Assembly: GCA_015680685.1 (NCBI GenBank)
Contig: MNCI01003778.1
Span: 1 to 64,000, forward strand
DNA: 64,000 nt
Direction: 5' to 3'
Origin: Gnetum montanum
Taxonomy: Eukaryota > Streptophyta > Gnetopsida > Gnetales > Gnetaceae
In this document: one piece after another, positions 33,369 to 45,115 of the stretch
How the letters are laid out: each line of letters starts with the position of its first letter
Position numbering within the stretch: the first letter of the stretch is position 1
Position numbers and translations under genes: made by a program
Notes under the pieces: model-generated
Database searches by the model: none
Seen by the model: only the letters and a program-made list of their open reading frames with translations
Told to the model about the DNA's origin: nothing

Positions 33369-35361
33369 ATGTCTCTCTCACAAGACTATGATAACGCAAC
33401 AACTAGTAAGGTAATTCATTGGAGAACCAACAAATTATATGATGAAGAAGATGAAGTTTGGAGTACTCAATCTGATGTAGGGGTTTCCTATGAACATAAA
33501 CGAAGACAACATCATCCCAACTCACGAATTCAAAACCTACCCAGTGACGAGGAACCCCTATTGGCCACTAAGAGCCTAACGCATATACAAGAGGCTGTTC
33601 GAATATCCTGCAAGCATTATAAGGAAAGCCGTCTACCCAGGCTTGACTTAAAAAACTTTCCCAAATTTTCAAAAGGCTATGATTTAGATCTGCAACATCA
33701 TTTACAAGCCTTCCATGATGCCTATGTATGGAACAATATCGATAATGGACGGCAAAAATTTAAGCTCTTTCCTATGACACTCGTTGGCCACGCAAAAGTA
33801 TGGTATAGGTCCTTAAAACCAAAATCAATTTGACGTTGGCCAACAATGTTAGAGCTCTTCAATGAAAGATATCAAACTTATGCAAGAGTGTTAACCTTGA
33901 GGAGACAAATCCAGGAGTGGAAACAAGGGCAACATGAACCCTTGGACATGGCCTTAGAAAGATATTATGCACTATTAAACAGCTACCCAGGCCATGGGTT
34001 CTCTAAGGAAAGGCTAATGTACCATATCATGGATGGGCTTCATAATGAAACAAGGGAGATCCTAGGGATGTATGCCCGAAATCAACTATATGAGCTATGA
34101 ACGCATCAATTCAAAGAGCTTATCAAGCGGGTAGCAAAAGAAGAAGGAGAAATGGCTAAATGGGAGAATGCTAAAAAATCTCAACAGGCCCAAAAAATCA
34201 ACAAGGGCCCATGATTATGAAGAGGAGAAATTACCTCACCACAAGGAGGTGGAACCATCTCTGCTAGTACTACAATCATTGGATGAAGTTGAGACAAAGA
34301 TCAATAGGATGATGGAATGGATACACAAAAAATGTGGAGAATATGCCAATATTATTGGAGGTAGAGTCATGACAAATCGAGAAACAGGACAAAATACCAC
34401 TAGACAATCGAAAAGAAGGGTAGAAGAGAATAAGAACTTAACTGCCAATCATACGTATCAATGTAACATTTGCTTGTACGATCACCCCAAGGGCCAATGC
34501 CCAATCTTGTCACATTTACATGAGCATTGGGGAAGAATGTTACATCTAGAGTTTGTACAAAAATACTGTGTTCAATCAAAGTGGCAACAATCCCAGTTGT
34601 GGGGGAGGCCATCCCCAAACTAGTTATACCCTTCATACCATCAGAACCTAAGTGCTTATCAAGTTCAACATCCTGTTTTCCCAACTAGGTCAACATCCTC
34701 TATCTCGCCACATTATTATTATTCTCCTAAGTACTATCAACTCGTGTCCTCTCCAACAGGACCACCACCTTGTGTACATTACACTTCTCCTCAATTTTGA
34801 CATTTTCATCCTTCACCTCCTTCTACATTGCCACCAAGTGTTCCAGAAGGTTTTGCATGACAGCATCAACCCATGAACGTTACCTGTGCTTCTACTGTCA
34901 ACAGTAATGGGAATCCTCCACAACATCATAGGCATCCCTTCTTTAGAAGTTATCATAGAAATGGATACCACAGTTTAGAAACCACTACATCCACCAACTC
35001 AGCACAAGTCCAACACTGTGGTGCATCTTCCTCTTTGAACCCAACGCCTCATGTTACCTTATTAGGGCCACCAGTCAATACTCCAACAACTATGTGGTCC
35101 AATGAATATAGCCACATGGGAGGACATGTTGATCCTTGCATACCATCTTATAGTCACAAGTGTCATAGTGGGTCAACCCCTTATAAATTAACCACATCAT
35201 ATAACTTGCCCCACTATGTCAACTCTAATCAAGTGTGTGAACCCCAATGGGGTAAGTATGATTGGGTCTCAATATTTCCAACATGCAAGGATCCCAACCT
35301 TTCATTTATTAATCCTAGCTATGCTCAACCGTTTAGTTATGTGGGGTATCCCCCATTCTAA
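33369..35361 (+). pseudogene. gag: gag of element E
   Basis: The start MSLSQDYDN at 33369 is the first ATG after the leader. Core motifs follow: EEPLLATKSLTHIQEAVR, GYDLDLQHHLQAFHDAY, TLVGHAKVWYRSL (about residues 58-150), then LELFNERYQTYARV and LMYHIMDGLHNETREILG, typical of Retrotrans_gag. The zinc knuckle CNICLYDHPKGQC (34471-34509) has spacing CxxCxxxHxxxxC. A Pro/Ser/Tyr-rich tail runs to 35361. Two in-frame stops, both TGA (33831, 34098), fit CGA-to-TGA change; one frameshift lies near 34110-34215 and a TAG at 34621. This is the best preserved gag of the window but is not functional as read. Confidence 0.88.
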
Positions 35362-37230
35362 CAACAGCAAAATTATTAAATGTTTTCCTTTTCTTTAATT
35401 TTACAATTTTTTGTTTTCCAGTTTTTCATCTTTCAATTTATTGCTTTATATTTCTGTCTTTTTATCTTTTTATAAGTAATCTTATCTACAAATAAAGCAC
35501 TCACATGACTCGTTGGTTGAGGTGTTGTTCTATGTTATCAAGTCTCGGGTAGCCAATTGTTCGGATAGCAAGCCCACAACATCTACCTACGCATTACATT
35601 AATAAGAGGTTTTGCCCTAGGTACAATGATATTCCTAATCTTTAAAACTTAAAGTAACCTTGTGTTTATTATACCCAGAGTGAAGAAGGATGGACCAAGA
35701 GGGAATGACCAGGGTGTGATGTCAAGGGGAATTGTGGATTCTCTTTGGTGACATTTGTAGGAGTTATCATGAAACTTGGTTGTACTAAGATCCTTGTAGA
35801 TCTAATGAAAAATGGGAGTAAGAGTAATTAAACGGCACTAAGAGTAATTAAAAGGTACTCAACCAGGAAGAAATAATGCTATTCGAGGGGGTCCCACTAG
35901 AAAGACATGCACCCATGCCTGAAGGCAGGCATCTTCTTTTTATTAAGCAATACTTCATAAAAAAAAGTGCTACAAAGCAAAATCACTCCTCCCTTGAATG
36001 AAATGCCAAGTGATCGTACACCTTGTTGTCATGGTGCTCTTATGGTCGTCCATCATTGGATGAAGCAATGCGATGTCATTGATCAAAGGAATGGACTTAG
36101 TCCTGATTTTGGAGTGACAGGTTAATGACGCATTAATCATGCCTTACATTGAGGATTTATTCTGCCCTAGGCCAATTACCTCATGTTCTGCTCTCTGCAA
36201 TCCCTTTTACAATTCGTCCCATCTTGCTGTTCATGTAATTGGGACTCATGATTTGTGTAGCATTGATTTTACACCTTATCACGGTGGTATTTAACATGTG
36301 TGTGTTTTGTTACATTAATGTTGATTACAGACATTTTAAGGTGTGGTTACGCAAGGGCATTATAGGTTAGAACCTACTTTGGGGAGGACCCACTTGTGTA
36401 ACTTTTGTAATTTGCACTTGTAACACATTACCCTCACATCATTTTATACCCTCTAAGTATTGTATTCTACCATTCTTCTTTCCCTTATCATCTTGCCCAT
36501 TCAAACATTCCTACGTACAAACACATGTCCTTTTTCCTCATACTCTTCATGATTTTCATTGCCAAATTTTACACCACTACCCTTTTTATGCCTTCTGGCT
36601 TGATCATTCTTACCCTAGACCCCTTACATTAACTTAAAGTCCTCTATTTATACTGTGGAATTTCCAAAATTTATCAATTTTTTCAAGTACCCTATTTTTG
36701 ATAGGCCACGATATCAGGTCCCTGATATTGTGTCCTCAAAAACTATATATATGGACCCTCCCCACGAATGTCACCATCATTTGTAGCTATTCATGCAGAG
36801 GAGTTTTTCAAATTTTCTTCTACAACTTGGAACCTATGCATCTCTTGTTCCAATAGCCATAACTCACTCACTAGCGCTCCGATTTTTATTTCTTTTGAAC
36901 CTACTAGAACCTAGAGTGTTAAAATTAGTCGTGGGGGAGGGGTACACTCTGAATTGCGCATAAATTTTTCAAAATTTGTCATCACCTAAAGGACACTATC
37001 AAGGGTAATTAATTATGAAAAATGATAAACATGTGCCAAAACCAATTTCATCTCCTCACTTATAACGGGAAATTAAATGTGAAGCCACCTAATCAAAGGG
37101 GGCCAAATATTAAAACTTTTTGGGGACATGTTCATAAAAAATTCCTAACTTTAAATCACATGGAATAAGAAATGAATTCATTAAGGTAAGAAGTAAGGTA
37201 TAACTTAACTTTGGTAAGCAACCTTACTGA
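35362..37230 (+). other. Spacer between gag and aORF in E
   Basis: It is homologous to the G1 spacer, starting with the same T-rich stretch after the last ORF. It joins gag's proline-rich tail directly to sequence that normally follows integrase, so the pol deletion junction is near 35361-35400. No coding sequence was seen. Confidence 0.7.
36711..36751 (+). promoter_or_regulatory. Candidate internal promoter upstream of aORF (E)
   Basis: CACGATATCAGGTCCCTGATATTGTG is followed by AACTATATATATGG. This repeats, inside the spacer, the GATATC-cluster plus TATA layout of the LTR U3. It lies about 490 bp before aORF. Promoter activity is inference. Confidence 0.45.
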
Positions 37231-37233
37231 TGA

Positions 37234-40022
37234 TTGGCCCCATGTGATTGTAGATGGCCTCAAAGCGTGGACAATAAGAAGGACCCTCTCAAGGTATGTC
37301 TAAGTGACCTAGGAGGGATAGAGGATAGGCATTTTCCGAATAACATGCAGAGTAGGAGGCATAATCATTTAGTATCCATCAAGAGACCCCTACTATTGTA
37401 CAATTGGGACAAGCAGAAGGAGGAGCTGTTGCAATGCATGAATAGGGAAAACACATCACATTGCCCCCAGAATGTGTTCATGTCATCCGTGAAAGGTCCA
37501 CATTAGCTACAGTGATTGTGGAATTGAACTTCGGACCTTTCACAGAATTCACTCCTGAGGCCATTAGGGACTAACTCAAAGGGTTCCCATTATGGCCTGT
37601 CCTCTCTGACAGTGGTGCTTGGTACTTAGGAGAAATGTACCAATTTTAGCACAATAAGGAAGAAGGCACCATAGTTGATATTGGTGGTGTGTCTGTAGAT
37701 TTTTCCACCAAGGCCATCTTGGAAGTGTTAAACCTTCCAAATTTAGGGTCAAAAGTTGCTCACCTGTCCACTCGCTCCAATGCAGATGCATGTAAGACTT
37801 GGTTGAAGAGGATGTACAGTAGAAAAGATAAGACATATGGAGAGTAGACTTTGAAGGAAAGGATATATTTCAAGATTGGTACTTATCACATCTTCCCCAT
37901 AAGAGGATTAAATAGGATTTCAACATATGTAGCAAAAGGAAGTGCGATATTGATGGTAAGGTTAATGCTAACCTTCCTGATCTGTATCTCATGGAGATCT
38001 TGAGGTGATTCAAAGAACACAAGATAGGAAAGTTCACATTGCCCTTCCCTTGTCTCATCAAGAAGCTGTGCAAGCATGCTGGAATTTTGGGGTACACCAA
38101 TGACATCCCCAAAAGAGCCCAAAATGCTTCATTTGCTGAACTGTTGAAGCCATCAGCTCCAAGGAAAAGTGCTGGTGAGGCATTGGAGCTAGAGCAAGCG
38201 CAACAATAGATGGTGGGGCCCACTGCAACTCAAACTGCAGGGCCTAGCCAACTTCTAAGCACAAGGCCTAGTTGACAACAAGATGAACCACCACTGTCAC
38301 CGCAAGATTACTAACCGTTGATGAGGCACCTCAGGGCCATCGCTAAGACGGTCAGTTGGGGAAGTCGTGATGATGCTAATCTCTTCCACGTCATCAACGA
38401 CACCATACAGTCCTTAGTTTCTATCGATTGCACACGACGTGAGGTGTCCATCCAAATAGGAGGAGGAGAGACTCATTGGTTACAACAGATTTCAGGGAAC
38501 ACTGTGTCTTTCCAGGTGTAATTGGAAATAGGTGAAGGGGCCACAGTGATGCTCATGTAGCACTAGGATGTAGCAGGAGTCACAGAAGTGGTCATAGACC
38601 ACATCAAAGAATCTTTTAACATCCCTGTTGTGCCATTGGTAGATTTCATAGAAGCGTGTGATTCTCAAACTCTGGCTGGTCCCTCGATGACTCCTGCGGA
38701 GCATGAGGATGTGCTTGATCAGTTTCTATAAATAGGATAAGTAATGATGTCCTTGTTTGACATCCCACAAGATGTCATGGTAGCATAATCAAACCTCATC
38801 TCCACCAAAGGAAAGTTGGTCATGGTAGAGATTAAGGTCGAGCAAGCAGAAGTGGAGTTGGCAAGACTCTAAAAAAGGCTCGTAACCCTGCAAGCTGCAT
38901 AGCGGAAACCCTCTTAATTCATTCCCATAGACCAGCTGGATAGCTTCATGACAGAGCAACTTAATAAACTATTGGCGGATAATAAAATAGTGGCGGAGGA
39001 GAAAGAGAAGGTCGACTGGGATGCCTCCAAGGCATAAGGACAAACCTACGTGCACGCCAAGGCACTCAGAGCCTTACAAGATGAGAATAAATAGCTTGTT
39101 GCTGACAACCTTCGGTTGACCATTGTGGAAAAATAGAAGAATGTTCTTGAGGAAACCTTTCAGCAATTATGAGAACAGTTGGTCAGGGTCAACCAAGACA
39201 TGAATTGTTTGGCCAGAGAGAATCGAACCCACTCAATGGAGGAGGTACACGCAATTCGTCAAAAGATAACCATTGAAATAAGTGCATGAAAAAATGAGGC
39301 CAAGAAGTAAGAAAAATTAAAGGAGCACTTCAATGACCAAGTGGGAATGTACAAGAAAGTCATCGAGAAGGAGATCCATATGGCCAAGGCCCACATCAAC
39401 ACTTTCAGTGCTCAACACACTGATTGGTGGGCCATATTGGACACATATGCATTTGTCCACTAGGTAGAACTTAAAAGCCAGGACCTGCAGATTCAAGACC
39501 TCACAAAGCACATGGAATTAGTAAACTTGTGGTATGTCAATCTAGCCATGTTGATAGTAGGATGCCTGAGAATAGAGCTCGAGAAGTAGGTAGCTACCAC
39601 CTACACCAAATATGAAGCAGAATTTGTGGAGCACAAGAAAACATTGCAGAAGCTAGAAGTCACAAATTCTAAACTAGAGGTGATTAAGACTAGCTAGCAA
39701 GGCTAGAGAGATGTCACAATAGACTTGGCTTGATTGTTTATGGATTTTCAAGAGTACAGGGATAAAGCCAGAGCCTACAAGGAGGAACGACAGTTGTTTG
39801 TGGCTTGGTACGTCAAAGCAAATAAGATGTTCCTACAACTACTATGCCCATGGGAGGTGCCGACTTCATCAAACATCGAAGCATTAACATGGACAACACA
39901 GGATCCCTGAATGGAAGAGGAAAAGCTCCAGGCACTACTTCAAAGTCATTAAATTCCAAAACCTAGAGCATGGAACAAGAGGAAGCAACCCATGGAGGAG
40001 CCATCACCACCTGGAATGACAT
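37234..40022 (+). pseudogene. aORF of element E: globular domain plus coiled coil
   Basis: The N-terminal part (37500-38120) reads ELNFGPFTEFTPEAIRD, FPLWPVLSDSGAWYLGEMYQF, TKAILEVLNLPNLGSK, LSTRSNADACKTWLKRMYS and LKERIYFKIGTYHIFPIRGL, close to G1 and B. A low-complexity linker follows, with SPQDY near 38305. The coiled coil (38760-39900) includes SMEEVHAIRQKITIE and ends LCPWEVPTSS; the C-terminus is EEPSPPGMT. Stops are mainly TAG and TGA. Retention of this ORF in an element that has lost all of pol suggests it is useful to the element, for example in RNA or particle handling (inference). Identity unknown. Confidence 0.72.
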
Positions 40023-40218
40023 GAGCCAAATAAAGTTTACAATTTTGCAATTTTGTAATTTTGTGTTGTGTCCCAATTTTTTTCTGTTGAGTTCTCCACT
40101 ATAGCATGAATAAATTCCTAGTTAGCTGATAATCCCATACCTATCCACTCTGTAATTGATGGGGCTTGTTCTAATTTTGTGTGACTTGAGAATGAGTTTT
40201 CATTTAGTTATGGGGGTA

Positions 40219-41080
40219 TGATGAATCACAATTCATTGGGCTCTGATATTGGACCCCCGATATCAGATCTATGATATCAGGTATGCAATATCATAACCTA
40301 AGTAATGATATCAGGTACACGATATCGTGACTCCTGTGTGGGCCTATAAATACACATGTAGGCGTATGGAGGAAGTAAGTAAGTTAAGATAGGAAAGTTA
40401 GAGTAGTATTTTAGTTTTCATTTTTAGTTCTTCTCAACCCTTTCTCCCAATGCATGCCTGTAATGTGATGATTGTAATTGTATGACATCATTTATTCGAG
40501 TGTGATGTACTTAGACACGCACACATGACTAGAAATAAAGATCGAGATTACTTCATCATTGCAACATTCACTTAGTTTAATTATTTAATTGTTATTGTTT
40601 TTATCATTATTAAATGCAGAATGAGTACAACTTAATCATGAGCATCTACGTGTGACTACTTGGTATCCTAGTGGCATACTTGGGCCATGTGCTTGGTAAT
40701 CCCAGTGGTAGTCGTGCATGGGTCTAAGATGTGTACAGATGATTAAGGAATGGATGCTCATCGCACTTAGGCTAGCTTAGATTCTCTCTCCCTATCTTCT
40801 CTTAGTTTAACTCTCTCTCTCCCCTTTCCTCCTAGCTTAATTAAAGATTATTTTCCATTGTCTCTAGGAGTAGCATTAGTTTAGGAACACATCATACACC
40901 TCACTCTGGACTAAACCATACTGACAAAGCAAATACTAGTCTAGGTGGGAAGACAACAAACTGCGATCAACGAGTAACTATCTAGATACCACAACTAGCC
41001 TGTCTGCGGAGTTCAATCGGATTGTGCGTGAAACACTCGTATTTGTATGGTTGAGTGTTGGGGTACCTCGCCACTCATCA
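40219..41080 (+). repeat. 3' LTR of E
   Basis: It starts TGATGAATC after the polypurine-like AGTTATGGGGGTA (40206-40218) and ends CCACTCATCA followed by the AAGAT duplication. TATA box at 40343-40352. Confidence 0.93.
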
Positions 41081-41085
41081 AAGAT

Positions 41086-41459
41086 GGATTTGATGATCAC
41101 AATTGTTGAAGTATTGAAGGCATTGATTCCATAGGTTTCAAAATGGATTAATTTGCCTATATGTTTACCAAGATAAACCTATGTGGGTTGAACAAGAGGT
41201 AAATTTGTAAGGCTGTATACCTATGAATCATGTGAATTAAGTATGGTTCCTTCTAAAAACATTTGGAAGTTAGTATATTTAGATACATGATTTGGATTAT
41301 AATAGAGGACTTTATCATCTAGTTGAAGGTCTAGATATCTAATTCTAAGCTTGTGTCTTTATTTGTTGTAGATTTTATGGACTTATGCATGAGGATAATC
41401 ATTCAATTTTTCCTTATCACATTTAAGTTCATTAATTGCACACATTGTGCTAAGGTAAG
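41086..41459 (-). pseudogene. Integrase C-terminus of element A, part 2
   Basis: On the minus strand from 41459 to about 41300 the frame reads MCAINELKCDKEKLNDYPHA and, after a stop, RYLDLQLDDKVLYYNPNH. This matches the region preceding the GPY/F module of gypsy integrases (alpha-helix, then GDKVLLYN). It is split from the rest of A by E on the left and by element B on the right, which begins at 41460. Confidence 0.6.
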
Positions 41460-42365
41460 TGATGAGCGGTTGTGTATTTTGACACTTTACCATACAACTC
41501 ATGCATGCATGCACGTGACCATATCGTAATTCGTGGATGGACAATGTAAGTATGCTAGTGGTTGATAGTTGGTTCGTGATCATTATTTTCTCATGTTGAG
41601 TTAGTGCAATGTGAGTAGTATGGTTTAACTCATAGTGAGGTATATCATATTATGATGTTATAGGCTCAAATGACTCCTAATTGCTTCCATGTTGAACGAT
41701 GAGAATAAAATCTAAATCTAAAGGATAATAGAAACATAAATCTATTTTAGCCTATGGCGATAAGCATTCGTTCCTAGCATGCCATACAAATCCTTAGCTC
41801 ATGTAATCATTATTGGGATTACGAAGTGAATTCACTACTAAACAAATTTAGGGAAGTCACTACTAGGTTACCAAACAATTATACTTAATGTTGGAAACTA
41901 GTCATACTTATTCTACCTTACTAATAAACATGGGAAAAGTAAAGTACTTAGAAAATGTAAAGAACTAAACTAAAGTAAACATACTAAAGAAATGAAAATT
42001 AAACTAAGTAAAGAAAATGACTAAGTAAAAGTAAAGAAACTAAGTGTAACATTGCAATAATGAGAAACAATCTTCATCTTTATTTTCAGTCATGAATTAT
42101 GCCCAAGTACAATCCACTCAAACAAAGATTCTATATAATTGTTTGACAACACAATGTGGGCATTTACTCTATTGCTAAGTCTAAGTCACAAAAAAAAACT
42201 ACAAGAATTTCACTAAGGGTGAAATGAAAGTTGTTTTGTTGACATGACCAAGTGTTGGTATTTATAGGGGTGAGTAGGATCCTCTACATTGCATCAATAA
42301 TTACATATGCAGGGCTATGATGTCATAGATGTGATATAGTGACCTATAACAAAAATGTTTTATCA
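41460..42365 (-). repeat. 3' LTR of B
   Basis: On the plus strand it begins TGATGAGCGG and ends TGTTTTATCA, so the minus-strand LTR is TGATAAAACA...CATCA. The block AGTATGGTTTAACTCATAGTGAGGT (around 41619-41643) corresponds in reverse to the ACCTCACTCTGGACTAAACCATACT block of E. The adjacent plus-strand TACATCCATAAC is the reversed polypurine tract. Confidence 0.75.
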
Positions 42366-42589
42366 TACATCCATAACTAATTGGAAACTTGTCCTCGAGT
42401 TAAAACAAAATGAGGACAGAGTTCCTTACCAAATTAGAAGGTATATTTAGACTTGACATGACTACTTGGCTTTGAATGTCACATTGTGGGTTGAGTGGTG
42501 CTTTACAAAATTATCATGGATTACATGATGGAAACACATGAGAAAAAAAAAATAAAAAAAAATAACAAAGCTTGATGTAGCCTTTAGGT

Positions 42590-45115
42590 TCCTAATGGTG
42601 GTGGCTCCTCCATTGGCTACTTTTCCTTATCATTGAACTTCTAAAATTGATAGTGGTCAAGTAATGCCCAAAGCTTCTCTTCCTCTAGTCATGGATTATG
42701 TACCATCTAGGAAAGTTTTACAATGTTTTATCATGTTGATACTTCCCATGTGCATTGCAGCTATGGAAACATCTTATTTTCTTTTACATACCAAGCAGCA
42801 AATTACCTTCTTTACTCTTCAAATGCTTTGGCCACTTTTCTCAATTCTTAGTAATCTACCATTTGTCAGGCTAGGTTTGCTGCTACATCTTTTTGATCTT
42901 AGTAGCTTGCCTTGACCACTTCGAGCTCAGAGTTTGTAATGTATAATTTTTATTATGCATCCTTTATATCTATAAACTCTTTCTCATTAGCACTTAGGTT
43001 GTGGCCACTTGCTACAATAGTTCATTTCTAGGTCTTCCTGATGTGAGCATGCCTAGATTAGGATACCAAAGGTTTGCTAAGCCCATGTATTCTATGAGAT
43101 ATTTAATTTGTAGGTTCTTATTCTTCACTTCAACTTAGTGAACATGGGTGAGGCTATCTAGGATTGGCTGCCAATTAGGTATTTGTGTAGTGATGGAACT
43201 GATTTTGGCTTTGGCTATATGGATTTCTTTTTTATTAATTTTCTTATACATATCCAATAGGTCTTTGAAGTGTTCTTTGAGTATTTCATGTTTCTTCATC
43301 TTATTTTTTCATGCATTGATTTCAATTGCTAATTTTTGGTAAATAGTGTAGACTTCTTCCATTGATAGGGTTTTATTCTCTCTGGCTAATTTTCTCATAT
43401 CCTAGTTGAATTTGGAAAATCATTCTCATAGTTGATGGATGCATTATTAAAGAACATTCTTCTATTTCTCAATATTTGTCAACTTTGTGTTTTATGTTGC
43501 AATTCTTTTGTTCTCTTCTTCTAAGGTAGTTAGTGCTGTGTACTATGTAGGGTCTCTTCTTTCTACATTCAAGGCTGCTAATTTAGCTTGCAACCTTTTC
43601 ACTTCATTCTCTACATATTTGACTCTTGTTTATGCCATTACTAGCTTGCCCTTTGTTGAAATTAGAGCTAACTGAACTGTAGTGATATCAATGGGGATAT
43701 CAAATAGATTTTTCATTATTTGGCCCATCTACAGTAGTTGATCTAGAAAGTCTTCATGTTCTACTGAGAGCATGGACATATCAAAATATTAAATGATTTC
43801 TTAATGTGATATGTGATTACTTTTGTTGCTCCTGCTACATCTTGGTGTTGCATCACCATAACTATGACTTCTTCTCCTATTTATAGCATGACCTAAAAAG
43901 ATGCAGCATTTCCAAAAATTTGTTATGCCCAATCATCATATTCTCTTGCCTATAAGGATACTTGACATCTAGTGGGTCTTGTTGATATAGTAGGTCTTAA
44001 GGCATTATCTCTTACTTTATATAATGTAGAACCTTCCCTTGTTTCCCAGCTAATAGTTTTAGCAATTTACTACAAATGATTCATAGAAGGTCTATAGTCT
44101 TGTTGAGTTGGTGAAACATTTACTTCAAGTCTATCATCACTTGGTGTTGATCCACTAGGTCCTTCTTGCTCTTGTTCTATTGCTAGAATGTTGCTTGCTA
44201 GTGTTGATCTTGCTGCTTCCTCAGTGCCTGTTGGCTTCTCCAACTGATCTTTCTTTGGTGGCACTGGCTTGGACATTTTAGCATAAGATGTATTGTAGGC
44301 ATTGCATAAGACATTATTTGTATAACCTAGAATTCCTACTTACTTTCAAAATATTTTGATAAGGCAAGGGAATGACAATGTGAGTTTCCCTACCTTTTTC
44401 TATTCAAACCTGCTCTGAATTTCTAAGAATAACAAGTAATCCAGTTGTGCATTGAATTTTCCCATAAGGATAGCATTTCCTCTTAGAGCATAGGTGGAAA
44501 TTTTGTTTAGTCTCTTAATGGGGAAGATGTGGTAGGTTCCTATCTTGAAGAATATCTTTTCCTTGCATTTTATTCTTTATCTTCTTTGCCATATCCTCTC
44601 TGTAGCCATAATTTCGTTGCCTCAGTATCAGATCTAGTTGAGATCTATGTAATATTTGCTTTGACATTAGGGATGTTAAGTACCTTTGTGATGGATTCCA
44701 CTAAATAAGGCACAAAGACTCCTTCAATTTTTATTATGGCATAATCCTGTTTATTCTTGTAGAATTGGTACACCTCTCCTAAGTATCATTTTGTGTTGCA
44801 TGATAAAGTTGGCCACAAAGGAGAGGCTTGGAGTTTTGATCAAACATTCTCAGATGTGAATTCCATGAATGGTTTGAAGTTGAGCTCCACGATAACTATG
44901 GACATGATTGACTTTTCTTGGATGGCTTGGAGACATTCTATTGATAACGTGAGGAGTTGTTCTTGTTTATCTTGCACAAAGTGTTATGTGGCAGGTATTT
45001 GCTGATGAATATTGAAAGATTGAGCCTCCTTCTTTGCTTATGGAGTTTGTTCTTCTACTTTTGTACCTCTATCTCTTGGTCTTTTACTTCCTTGCTATGA
45101 GGATGCTTTTGCTAC
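42590..45115 (-). pseudogene. aORF of element B
   Basis: Reversed and heavily decayed homologue of the G1/E aORF. Around 44560-44340 the minus strand reads FFKIGTYHIFPIKRLNKIST and FLEI, matching YFKIGTYHIFPIRGLNRIST of E. The open stretch 44276-44070 covers the linker (SPTQQDYRPSMNHL, as SPQDY in E). The coiled-coil region lies at 44000-42800, and the C-terminal GGATTIRNL end is near 42600. It lacks any long open frame. Confidence 0.65.

Larger units (their letters stand above)
32562..41080 (+). mobile_element. Gypsy element E: complete insertion with gag and aORF but no pol
   Basis: The LTRs (32562 onward; 40219-41080) both begin TGATGAATC and the right one ends CCACTCATCA. AAGAT flanks both sides (32557-32561, 41081-41085), a perfect 5-bp target duplication, so the element of about 8.5 kb is complete except for an assembly gap. 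Inside are gag, a spacer, aORF and a polypurine tract. No protease active site, RT, RNase H or integrase is present between the gag end (35361) and the spacer, so it depends on enzymes of relatives such as C. LTR copies differ by scattered, mostly transition changes. Confidence 0.92.

Noticed and set aside
42664-42915. 83-codon plus-strand frame, hydrophobic, looking like a membrane protein
   Set aside because: It is the reverse of the coiled-coil part of element B's aORF; reading such Lys/Glu codons backward gives Leu/Phe-rich chance frames.
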